This document shows positions 1 to 5,412 of a stretch of DNA of 5,421 nt, one piece after another. A program made the translations under genes and the position numbers. The number at the start of each line of letters is the position of its first letter. Position 1 is the first letter of the stretch. Below the pieces are notes generated by a model that was not told the DNA's origin, searched no databases, and saw only the letters and a program-made list of their open reading frames with translations. The DNA comes from Acidobacteriota bacterium (GTDB lineage: Bacteria; Acidobacteriota; Terriglobia; Bryobacterales; Bryobacteraceae), in the NCBI GenBank assembly GCA_023436715.1, contig JAEZIJ010000121.1, positions 1 to 5,421 of the forward strand, written 5' to 3'.

Positions 1-135
1 GGAGCGCGACTCCCCAGGGAATCGATTTCACTTTACCGAGAGGAGAAAACGCCGGCGCGTTCGGTCATGTTTTTACGTGGCTCAACAACCCCCGTTTCGG
101 TCACCTCGTTATTTGGCTTGACAGGGAGACCCGCC

Positions 136-153
136 GCAGGCGTGGACGCCTGC
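136..153. repeat. Hairpin repeat, GCAGGCG stem with TGGA loop
   Basis: A perfect 7-bp inverted repeat (GCAGGCG / CGCCTGC) closes a TGGA loop. Its central 12 bases, GGCGTGGACGCC (139-150), recur exactly at 2732-2743 with the same loop. It lies 15 bases beyond the stop codon of the minus-strand lipoprotein gene, so it could slow or end transcription there, but no T-tract follows on either strand. It is best read as one copy of a dispersed intergenic hairpin family. The rest of bases 1-168 shows no supportable gene. Confidence 0.6.
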
Positions 154-168
154 CCCACGTTGGCCCGC

Positions 169-504
169 TCAGTGCACGCGGTGGTTCTCTTCCTGAATGG
201 CGGTGCCGAACGACCGCGCTCCGACCGTGATGCCGTTCATGACGCGGCCCTTCACGCTCACCGCCGCTCCTTTGCGCGGTACCGGACGATTCGAGACGAC
301 GTAGATTTTTCCGCTGCCGTCATCCACCTGGTAGACTCCAGCGATCACCGCGCCCAAAGAGCGCTCGACGCGGCCGTCCACGCGCACGGTGCGGTTGTGA
401 TAGCGGTTGGGCTCTTCAAGAATCCGGCCGATTCTTGTAGTGCCGCAACCGGCCAGGAGCAACGCCAGGCCGGCAATGATGAAATGGCGGATGTTTGGCC
501 GCAT
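169..504 (-). CDS. Small lipoprotein with predicted OB-fold domain
   Basis: This 111-residue protein starts with a lipoprotein signal peptide: basic N-terminus (MRPNIRH), hydrophobic stretch at residues 8-18 and lipobox LAGC with the acceptor cysteine at 20. It should therefore be exported and lipid-anchored. Residues 26-102 alternate short strands in a pattern typical of small OB-fold modules: ILEEPNRYHNRTVRVDGRV, then YQVDDGSGKIYVV, then a basic turn and AVSVKGRV. The 'layer of hydrophilic turn, V-x-V-x-G-x-V, DDGSGKI' pattern resembles OB-fold proteins annotated as tRNA_anti-like or BOF, but I cannot name a ligand. The ATG follows the uvrC-like stop by 3 bases with no Shine-Dalgarno sequence, so translation is probably coupled to the upstream gene. 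Function is unknown; the exported location argues against a direct role in DNA repair. Confidence 0.8.
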   Translation of the reverse strand: MRPNIRHFIIAGLALLLAGCGTTRIGRILEEPNRYHNRTVRVDGRVERSLGAVIAGVYQVDDGSGKIYVVSNRPVPRKGAAVSVKGRVMNGITVGARSFGTAIQEENHRVH

Positions 505-507
505 GTA

Positions 508-1686
508 TTAAAGATGCCGCAGGCCGAAATTCGTTTCAGAGTTCTCGCTGTGCGAGGGCGCGGCGATTCGGGAGATGGCCCGCACGAGTTTGCGGTAGGG
601 TACGCGGTCGAAGTCCTCGAACGCGAGCCACTCGCCGTCGCGCCAGGTCGAGTAATACCACCGCGCGAGAAGGGCGAGGTGCTCCTGCCGTTCGCGCACA
701 CCGGCTTTGCGGGGATTGAGGCCGGCTACTACTTCGTGCAACCGGTGATCGATCGAAACCGTCTTACCTTCAACTACCTCGAATCCGAAGCGCACCGGGG
801 GCTGCCAGCAACCGCCCACGACGAACCAGAGTTCGACGGCTCCCGGCGCGGCCGACGCCGCTACGGCGACACCTTGCAGCCGCCCGATCTCGCGCACAAG
901 ATCATCGCGAAGCCGCAAGACCTGCTGGATTTTTTCGAGCTGTTTGTGCTGGCGCGCGGCCGCTTCGAAATCCATTTCTTCACTCAGGCGGTCGCGCGAT
1001 GCGGCGAGCGGCTCGGTCATCGAACGTCCTTCAGTCTCGAGAAACTGCACCAGGCGATCCACCTCGCTGCGGTACTCCTCGCGGCTGACTGCCTGCTGGC
1101 AGGGTCGCAGGCACATGTTCATCTCGCCGTAAATGCAGCCGGGGTGATCGGGACGCGGCTCGAGATCCTCCTGGCAGCGGCGTACCTGGAACAGGTCGAG
1201 CACCTGGCTTTCGAACTGCTCGGCCGAGGCACGCGTTCGAAACGGACCGAAGTAGAGCGAACTGCCGCCCAGCCGCGCGGTGACCTGCGTTCGAGGGAAC
1301 GGATTCGACAGGATCACTTTGACGTAATGCGGCATGCGCAGCTTCAGCAGCTTGAGGTACGTGTCGGGGAAGTGCCGAACCGCGAGTTCGTAAAACAACA
1401 GATTTGCTTCAAGCCGCGAGCCGGTGAGCCAATACTCCACTCGCGAGGCAACGGCGCGCAGATTCAGAATCCGGCTGGCCGCGGCGCGTTCTCCCAGCAA
1501 GCGTTTCAGGCGGCGGCGCAGAACGCTCGTGCGAGCGAGATACGGCGCGCCCTGGCGAGGCCATATCTGGAACACGGCGGGCCGGTCCGGGATTTCCTCC
1601 AATTGGCGGTCGAGACTCGCCGCGCTGACGTCTACGATTTCGGGTGAATTTAACGGCATTTTCTGACGGATCGGGACGGGTTGCAC
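508..1686 (-). CDS. UvrC-like protein lacking the C-terminal nuclease half
   Basis: This 392-residue protein matches the N-terminal half of excinuclease subunit UvrC. Residues 34-106 align with the GIY-YIG nuclease but are degenerate: the usual PGVY reads PAVF (36-39), YVG reads YLA (49-51), and the position of the usual catalytic Glu in the EALLLE motif appears to be Phe98. The LRRRL arginines (56-60) remain. YFGPF (145-149) and a cysteine set C171, C184, C192, C196 follow; the 8- and 4-residue spacings fit the iron-sulfur ligands reported for E. coli UvrC. A UVR (UvrB-binding) motif spans about 227-262. The RNase H-like endonuclease and HhH domains of full UvrC (about 600 residues) are absent, replaced by an unassigned 120-residue tail containing PYRKLVRAISR. 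It probably acts beside a full UvrC encoded elsewhere. The start is uncertain: GTG at 1686 or ATG at 1659 (383 residues); neither has a clear Shine-Dalgarno. Confidence 0.85.
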   Translation of the reverse strand: MQPVPIRQKMPLNSPEIVDVSAASLDRQLEEIPDRPAVFQIWPRQGAPYLARTSVLRRRLKRLLGERAAASRILNLRAVASRVEYWLTGSRLEANLLFYELAVRHFPDTYLKLLKLRMPHYVKVILSNPFPRTQVTARLGGSSLYFGPFRTRASAEQFESQVLDLFQVRRCQEDLEPRPDHPGCIYGEMNMCLRPCQQAVSREEYRSEVDRLVQFLETEGRSMTEPLAASRDRLSEEMDFEAAARQHKQLEKIQQVLRLRDDLVREIGRLQGVAVAASAAPGAVELWFVVGGCWQPPVRFGFEVVEGKTVSIDHRLHEVVAGLNPRKAGVRERQEHLALLARWYYSTWRDGEWLAFEDFDRVPYRKLVRAISRIAAPSHSENSETNFGLRHL

Positions 1687-1707
1687 GCCCGCCGATCATC
1701 TACTGGA

Positions 1708-1713
1708 ATTGTA
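1708..1713 (-). promoter_or_regulatory. Candidate -10 element for the uvrC-like operon
   Basis: On the minus strand TACAAT (5 of 6 to the TATAAT consensus) sits preceded by GGG, 22 bases upstream of the GTG start and 49 bases before the alternative ATG. No convincing -35 hexamer lies at the usual distance. If used, transcription would begin near 1701, leaving a leader of about 15 bases to the GTG or 42 to the ATG. It is weak evidence only. Confidence 0.3.
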
Positions 1714-1760
1714 CCCGATCGGGGGGCTCGAACTGCTTGAGAATGCAACACTATGAGTTC

Positions 1761-1788
1761 TTGACAAGCGCACCTTCTTGAATACAAT
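1761..1788 (+). promoter_or_regulatory. Strong sigma70-type promoter
   Basis: TTGACA (1761-1766, perfect -35) and TACAAT (1783-1788, 5 of 6 for -10) are separated by 16 bases in an AT-rich patch of otherwise GC-rich DNA. The predicted start site near 1795 leaves only about 12 bases before the ATG at 1807, so the transcript has a very short leader. It points at the small Cys/His protein gene and might also read on into the TPR gene, since no clear terminator lies between them. Confidence 0.75.
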
Positions 1789-1806
1789 AAGGGTAAGTTT
1801 GTCGCT

Positions 1807-1959
1807 ATGGAACCCATCTGCAAGCATTCGCGAACAGAGGTAATCGCGCGCCGCGATGGCGTCGATTATGTGTGCTGTCTGGATTGCCGGCAGATCCTCG
1901 AGGCAGAGGATCTCGAATCGGCGCCGGTTTACGATGACGAGGAGCAGCAGATCGCCTGA
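1807..1959 (+). CDS. Small acidic Cys/His (zinc-ribbon-like) protein
   Basis: A 50-residue reading frame starts at ATG 1807, about 12 bases after the predicted start site of a near-consensus promoter. It reads MEPICKHSRTEVIARR, then DGVDYVCCLDCRQILEAEDL, with an acidic C-terminus (DDEEQQIA). Cys5 and His7 (C-x-H) together with Cys24 and Cys27 (C-x-x-C, plus Cys23) could form a single zinc-ribbon-like site, with the tract between them resembling the two-strand hairpin such ribbons use. No catalytic motif, signal peptide or membrane segment is visible. There is no good Shine-Dalgarno; GGGTAAG at 1791 is too near the predicted transcript start to be useful. The role is unknown; a metal-binding adaptor is an inference. 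The promoter and the paired cysteines are the main reasons to regard it as real. Confidence 0.65.
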   Translation: MEPICKHSRTEVIARRDGVDYVCCLDCRQILEAEDLESAPVYDDEEQQIA

Positions 1960-2069
1960 TCCCCAACGCGTCTCCCACCGCGATACCATGTACGAAGCTG
2001 GTCACGAAAAGAGCTGCGGTGTGCCCGCGCCGGGAGTGTTTGAGCGAGCAGGCCGGGCGGCCCGCGGTC

Positions 2070-2098
2070 TTGCAAAACACGTGAATATTTGATAATAA
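2070..2098 (+). promoter_or_regulatory. Weak candidate promoter for the TPR gene
   Basis: An AT-rich patch (about 2070-2120) precedes the TPR gene. TTGCAA (2070-2075, 4 of 6 for -35) is followed by GATAAT (2091-2096, 5 of 6 for -10) at a short 15-base spacing, or by TAATAA (2093-2098, 3 of 6) at 17. The start site would fall near 2103, some 15 bases before the ATG at 2118. The rest of the 158-base gap after the small protein gene (1960-2117) shows no gene or clear terminator. Confidence 0.35.
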
Positions 2099-2117
2099 CC
2101 TTCTTGCGGCAAATATT

Positions 2118-2723
2118 ATGGCTACGGTGCCCAAGCAAAAGAGTGCGCCTATGAAGAAAGCGGCTAATCGACCCGGTCAGGAAAACGCGGAGCCCGGCGG
2201 CGGGACCTCGGCTGTGGCAGCGCAAGCGCCGGACACGGCGCCGGACGCCGAAGCGCAATCGGAGCTTTACGAGCAGGCCGTTCACGCGTTCAACAGCCGG
2301 AGCTTCGCCCTGGCTGTAGCGCTTTTCGAGCGGGCGGCCAAGGGACCGTCTCGCGAGATGGCGCATTCGGCCAGCCTGCACGCGAAAATGTGCGCGAAGC
2401 GGCTGACGCGCCCCGAAGTACAATTGCGCACCGCCGATGAACATTACGACTACGCTGTCGCATTGATGAATGAGCGCCGGTTCGAACAGGCGGAGCGTCA
2501 TCTGTTGCTGGCGCTCGCCCAGACGCCGAAAGCGGACCACCTGTTCTACGCCCTTGCGCTGTGCCGCGGGCTCTGCGGAGATCTTCAGGGCGCGTACGTC
2601 AACCTCAAGCGTGCAATCGAACTCCAACCTCGCAACCGAACGGCGGCAAGGAACGACCCGGACTTCGCGGAAATCGGCCAACTCTCGCCGTTGCTGGATC
2701 TGCTTCACCCCGAATCGAGGTAA
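2118..2723 (+). CDS. Tetratricopeptide repeat (TPR) protein
   Basis: This is a 201-residue soluble protein with no signal peptide. Residues 1-47 are a low-complexity, Lys/Ala/Pro-rich linker. TPR-like helical pairs follow: about 48-80 (YEQAVHAFNSRSFALAVALF), 107-140 (YDYAVALMNERRFEQAERHL, ending TPKAD) and 141-173 (FYALALCRGLCGDLQGAYVN, ending AIELQPRN). The tail NDPDFAEIGQLSPLLDLL is the kind of capping segment often seen at the end of short TPR proteins. TPRs mediate protein-protein contacts; no enzymatic domain is fused, so the partner is unknown. The start at ATG 2118 lacks a Shine-Dalgarno; the next in-frame ATG (codon 12) is no better. It is separated from yvcK by a repeat cluster, so a shared transcript is possible but not evident. 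Confidence 0.85.
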   Translation: MATVPKQKSAPMKKAANRPGQENAEPGGGTSAVAAQAPDTAPDAEAQSELYEQAVHAFNSRSFALAVALFERAAKGPSREMAHSASLHAKMCAKRLTRPEVQLRTADEHYDYAVALMNERRFEQAERHLLLALAQTPKADHLFYALALCRGLCGDLQGAYVNLKRAIELQPRNRTAARNDPDFAEIGQLSPLLDLLHPESR

Positions 2724-2728
2724 GTGGG

Positions 2729-2747
2729 GCGGGCGTGGACGCCCCGC
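2729..2747. repeat. Hairpin repeat, copy of the 136-153 type
   Basis: The segment GCGGGCG-TGGA-CGCCCCGC folds into a 7-bp stem with one bulged C (2745) around a TGGA loop. The core GGCGTGGACGCC (2732-2743) is identical to 139-150. It begins 6 bases after the TPR stop codon and shares its last base with the next hairpin, as in a composite of abutting repeat units. Confidence 0.6.
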
Positions 2748-2782
2748 TTTAGCCCCTGACTGCGGCATGCCGGGGGCTAAAG
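2747..2782. repeat. Long hairpin repeat, CTTTAGCCCC stem
   Basis: A perfect 10-bp stem pairs CTTTAGCCCC (2747-2756) with GGGGCTAAAG (2773-2782). The 16-base loop contains its own palindrome, CGGCATGCCG (2763-2772), so the element can form a two-tiered hairpin or a cruciform. It could act as a transcription terminator or mRNA stabiliser for the TPR gene, but no T-tract follows the stem. Confidence 0.7.
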
Positions 2783-2805
2783 CCCATGGCTTGGCAAGGG
2801 CTTGC

Positions 2806-2825
2806 GGCACGGCTGAAGCCGTGCC
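2806..2825. repeat. Hairpin repeat, GGCACGGC stem
   Basis: An 8-bp perfect stem, GGCACGGC (2806-2813) with GCCGTGCC (2818-2825), closes a TGAA loop. It is preceded by two GGCTTG copies (2788-2793 and 2799-2804). Motifs of this form are, in my recollection, common between genes in Acidobacteriota genomes; that is unverified here. A weaker inverted repeat, AAGTCC/GGACTT (2833-2838 and 2847-2852), follows. Confidence 0.65.
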
Positions 2826-2872
2826 CTGATACAAGTCCCAAGCCACGGACTTCCACTTGCCCCACGATTGGT

Positions 2873-2878
2873 TACACT
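2873..2878 (+). promoter_or_regulatory. Candidate -10 for a leaderless yvcK transcript
   Basis: TACACT (4 of 6 to TATAAT) ends 6 bases before the ATG at 2885, so transcription would start at or next to the start codon. This suits the lack of any Shine-Dalgarno sequence before yvcK. The best -35 at 17 bases is CTTCCA (2850-2855), only 3 of 6. The site lies just beyond the repeat cluster. Confidence 0.35.
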
Positions 2879-2884
2879 GATCGT

Positions 2885-3931
2885 ATGGAAGAGCAGGGGC
2901 TAGAACCACCCGAACGTCGCGATCCGCCTCTGCGGATTGTGGCGATGGGCGGGGGAACAGGCCTTTCGGCAATGCTCCACGGGCTGAAGCCGTTCTCACA
3001 GCAGCGCGAACCAAGGGTGGACATCGCGGCCGTGGTCACGGTGACTGACGATGGCGGCAGTTCCGGGCGGCTGCGCAGGGATTTTAAGGTTTTGCCTCCG
3101 GGCGATATCCGGAACTGCATGGTGGCGCTTTCGGAAGACGAGGCGCTGCTCTCACGTCTGTTTCAATACCGGTTCGCGAGCGGCCGGGGGCTGAGGGGCC
3201 ACAGCTTCGGCAACCTGTTTCTCACCGCCTTGAGCCATATCACCGGCGACTTCGCCCAGGCTGTGAAGGTCTCCTCGGAGGTGCTGGCCATCGCGGGCCG
3301 GATCTATCCGGCCACGGCCGCCAACGTCGCGCTCGAAGCGAAACTGGAGAACGGAACCACGGTGCGCGGCGAGACACGCATCAGCCGCAGCCGGTCGCGC
3401 ATCCGGACAATCTCACTCACGGAAAAGTGCATGCCGCTTTCGGAGACGCTCGACGCGATCGCCCGAGCCGATCTGATCACACTCGGGCCGGGATCGCTGT
3501 TCACGAGCGTGGTACCGAATCTGTTGGTGGATGGCATTCCGCAAGCGGTCGCGGCCTCGCCCGCTATCAAGGCATACATGGTGAATTTGATGTGGCAGCC
3601 GCGCGAGTCCATAGGGTTCACGGCCGCCGACCACGTCGCTACCATCTACGAACACGCCGGCCTCAAGCTGCTGGATTATGCGGTTCTGAATACGCGGCCG
3701 ATCAGCGATGCGATGCTCCGGAAGTATGCGACGCAGCACTCGCGGCCGGTCGAGAACGACGTGGAGCGGCTGCGCGGGCTGGGCGTAAAAGTAATCGGGC
3801 GCGATCTGCTGCAAGAGGACGAGAAGGTGCGGCACGACACCGAAGCGGTGGCCGCGCTGGCACTGGAACTCGCCCGCGAGGGCCGGATGCGAAGAATCGC
3901 AGCCCGCCCGAAAGCGGCAGAAGCTTCATAA
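2885..3931 (+). CDS. yvcK: YvcK/GlmR family UDP-GlcNAc-binding regulator
   Basis: This 348-residue cytosolic protein belongs to the YvcK (GlmR) branch of the CofD-like Rossmann family. Visible motifs are the nucleotide-binding loop GGGTG (22-26), VTDDGGSSGRLR (53-64), PPGDIRNC (71-78), HSFGN (106-110), GPGSLFTSVVPNLL (201-214), NLMWQP (234-239) and a terminal RHDTEA (316-321). Length and motif order are complete. In Bacillus and Listeria the homologue binds UDP-GlcNAc, is not known as an enzyme, and supports cell-wall synthesis and gluconeogenic growth; the Bacillus protein stimulates GlmS when UDP-GlcNAc is low. The start at ATG 2885 is preferred: an in-frame ATG at 2786 exists, but the added 33 residues are translated repeat DNA and the family begins close before the GGGTG loop. 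glmU follows after 20 bases, very likely co-transcribed. Confidence 0.93.
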   Translation: MEEQGLEPPERRDPPLRIVAMGGGTGLSAMLHGLKPFSQQREPRVDIAAVVTVTDDGGSSGRLRRDFKVLPPGDIRNCMVALSEDEALLSRLFQYRFASGRGLRGHSFGNLFLTALSHITGDFAQAVKVSSEVLAIAGRIYPATAANVALEAKLENGTTVRGETRISRSRSRIRTISLTEKCMPLSETLDAIARADLITLGPGSLFTSVVPNLLVDGIPQAVAASPAIKAYMVNLMWQPRESIGFTAADHVATIYEHAGLKLLDYAVLNTRPISDAMLRKYATQHSRPVENDVERLRGLGVKVIGRDLLQEDEKVRHDTEAVAALALELAREGRMRRIAARPKAAEAS

Positions 3932-3951
3932 TCGTATTGGCTGCATCGGAC

Positions 3952-5412
3952 ATGGAGACACCCATCACTGTAGTAATTCTCGCGGCCGGACTCGGCACGC
4001 GCATGAAATCGAAGCGGGCGAAGGTACTGCACCACGCGGGCGGCATGCCGCTGATCGAGCACGTGGTATCGGCCTCGCTCGCCGTGACTTCGCCGGACCG
4101 CGTGTTTGTGGTGACCGGCAACCAGGCGGAACAGGTGGAAGCGGTCGCAACGGGGCGCGGCGTTCAGTGCATCCGTCAGACGGAGCAGCGCGGGACGGGT
4201 CACGCCGTGATGGTGTGCCGCGAGCGGCTGGCGGGCGTTCCGGGCCTGCTGGTGGTGCTTTACGGCGACTGTCCCCTGCTCTCGGTGGAAACGCTGCGGC
4301 GGTTGATCGAAACCGAGCGCGCGAGCGATGCCGCGGGCACCGTCATCACGACGAAGCTGGACGACCCGAGCGGCTATGGCCGCATTCTGCGCGACGAGAA
4401 GGGCTGCGTTCGAGCCATTGTGGAGCAGAAGGCGGCGAAACCGGATGAGCTCGCCGTGCGAGAGATCAACTCCGGGATTTACTGCTTCCGCGGCGAACTG
4501 CTCTGGAAGCACATCGGCGAGATCCGGACCGACAACCCAGCAGGTGAATACTACCTGACCGACGTCGTCGGAATTATGCGGCGCGCGGGCCACGTGGTGC
4601 GGCCGTTCCTTCTGGAGGATCCGGCCGAGGTACTGGGCATCAATACCCGCGCCGAGCTCGCGGTGGTGGATCGCATACTGCGCGATCGCAAGACACGGGA
4701 ACTGATGATCGAGGGCGTGACGATCGAGAAGCCGGAGACGGTCACAATCGACTCCGGTGTTCGAATCGGAATGGACACTATGATCGAGCCCTTCGCGCGA
4801 ATTCTCGGGGAGACGGTGATCGGCGAAGACTGCCGGATCGGAGCCTGCTCGATCGTCCGCGACTCGCGGCTGGCGCAGGGTTGCGAAGTGGCGCCGTTCA
4901 CTTGCGTGGAATCCTCGGAGTTGGAAACCGGCGCGCGCGTGGGCCCTTATGCGCGGCTGAGGATGGGCGCGCATCTCGGGAGCGGGGCGCAGGTCGGGAA
5001 TTTCGTCGAGGTCAAGAAGTCGCGAATCGGCTCCCGGTCGAAATCGCAACACCTGGCTTATCTGGGAGACGCCACGATCGGCGCCGGGGTTAATGTGGGC
5101 GCGGGCACGATCACCTGCAACTACGATGGGGCGGCGAAGCATCCGACAAAGATCGGCGACGGCGCGTTTATCGGCAGCAACTCGACGTTAGTCGCGCCGG
5201 TGGAGATCGGCGCGGGAAGTTATGTGGCGGCGGGTTCGGTGATTACCGAGGCCGTTCCCGAGGATTCGCTTGCACTCGGGCGCGCGCGGCAGGTCGTGAA
5301 GGAGCAGTGGGCGAAGAAGCGGAAAGCGGCGAAGTCGCAGCATTTGTATGGACCGCCGCCGCGCGGCGGGCCGGGCATGCCCGGCCCCTACAGGAGCAGC
5401 ATCGGGTGGTAG
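3952..5412 (+). CDS. glmU: Bifunctional GlmU: GlcN-1-P acetyltransferase / GlcNAc-1-P uridyltransferase
   Basis: GlmU makes UDP-GlcNAc in two steps in the cytosol: acetylation of glucosamine-1-phosphate, then uridylyl transfer from UTP. The 486-residue product has the N-terminal pyrophosphorylase fold with LAAGLGTRMKS (10-20), K24, QTEQRGTGHA (76-85), YGDCP (104-108, metal Asp106), GYGRI (141-145), E158, NSGIY (173-177) and N231, the second metal ligand. From about 265 a left-handed beta-helix of hexapeptide repeats carries the acetyltransferase site: RLRMGA (R336), VEVKK (352-356), H367, Y370, GVNVGAGTITCNYDG (379-393), S409 and A427. Both activities should be intact. E. coli GlmU is 456 residues; the surplus is a Pro/Gly-rich tail from about 466 encoded by palindromic repeat DNA. 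ATG 3952 is chosen because family proteins begin just before this point and it lies 20 bases after yvcK; the frame is open further upstream inside yvcK. Confidence 0.97.
   Translation: METPITVVILAAGLGTRMKSKRAKVLHHAGGMPLIEHVVSASLAVTSPDRVFVVTGNQAEQVEAVATGRGVQCIRQTEQRGTGHAVMVCRERLAGVPGLLVVLYGDCPLLSVETLRRLIETERASDAAGTVITTKLDDPSGYGRILRDEKGCVRAIVEQKAAKPDELAVREINSGIYCFRGELLWKHIGEIRTDNPAGEYYLTDVVGIMRRAGHVVRPFLLEDPAEVLGINTRAELAVVDRILRDRKTRELMIEGVTIEKPETVTIDSGVRIGMDTMIEPFARILGETVIGEDCRIGACSIVRDSRLAQGCEVAPFTCVESSELETGARVGPYARLRMGAHLGSGAQVGNFVEVKKSRIGSRSKSQHLAYLGDATIGAGVNVGAGTITCNYDGAAKHPTKIGDGAFIGSNSTLVAPVEIGAGSYVAAGSVITEAVPEDSLALGRARQVVKEQWAKKRKAAKSQHLYGPPPRGGPGMPGPYRSSIGW
5356..5369. repeat. GC-only perfect palindrome inside the glmU 3' end
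   Basis: CCGCCGC/GCGGCGG is a 14-base perfect palindrome within the last codons of glmU, encoding part of the Pro-Pro-Arg-Gly-Gly stretch (residues 468-473). It overlaps the next palindrome by two bases. Confidence 0.6.
5368..5387. repeat. 20-base perfect palindrome at the glmU 3' end
   Basis: GGGCCGGGCA is followed directly by its own reverse complement, giving a loopless 20-base palindrome that could extrude as a cruciform or fold in RNA with a small loop. It codes for the Gly-Pro-Gly-Met-Pro-Gly-Pro segment of the GlmU tail (residues 473-479) and ends 23 bases before the TAG stop. It resembles the intergenic hairpins at 2724-2830 in composition and design, but here it is translated. Confidence 0.7.

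Noticed and set aside
1..31. Minus-strand GTG at 31 starting VKSIPWGVAL, possibly the N-terminus of a further gene leaving the window
   Set aside because: Only 10 codons are present, with no Shine-Dalgarno and no convincing promoter.
41..69. GAGAGGAGAAAA purine run as a Shine-Dalgarno for the ATG at 67
   Set aside because: The spacing is about 20 bases, too far for a ribosome site, and the frame it would serve is the antisense shadow.
1..197. Plus-strand frames open from the left edge (one to 121, one to 197) that could be the C-terminus of a truncated gene
   Set aside because: Neither shows the GC-rich third-position bias of the supported genes; the longer one runs through a hairpin repeat and into the lipoprotein gene. 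No motif is recognisable, so the call depends on sequence outside the window.
67..1647. 526-codon plus-strand open frame opposite the uvrC-like gene and lipoprotein gene
   Set aside because: It has no recognisable domain, and the minus strand encodes a clear UvrC homologue with conserved cysteines and motifs. Long antisense frames are expected in GC-rich genes.
1988..2092. Short plus-strand frame MYEAGHEKSCGVP... (34 codons) between the small protein and TPR genes
   Set aside because: No ribosome site, motif or homology cue; it ends inside the AT-rich candidate promoter region.
1929..3014. 361-codon minus-strand open frame spanning the TPR gene, repeat cluster and yvcK start
   Set aside because: It runs through hairpin repeats and opposes two supported genes; no domain is visible.
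4041..4050. CGGCATGCCG palindrome in glmU, identical to the loop palindrome at 2763-2772
   Set aside because: Here it encodes the conserved GGMPL segment of GlmU, so the match is coding coincidence. It also warns that this 10-base core alone is not evidence of repeat membership.
3676..5142. 488-codon minus-strand open frame opposite yvcK and glmU
   Set aside because: Its composition is His/Arg-rich and low-information, and it is antisense to unmistakable GlmU and YvcK.
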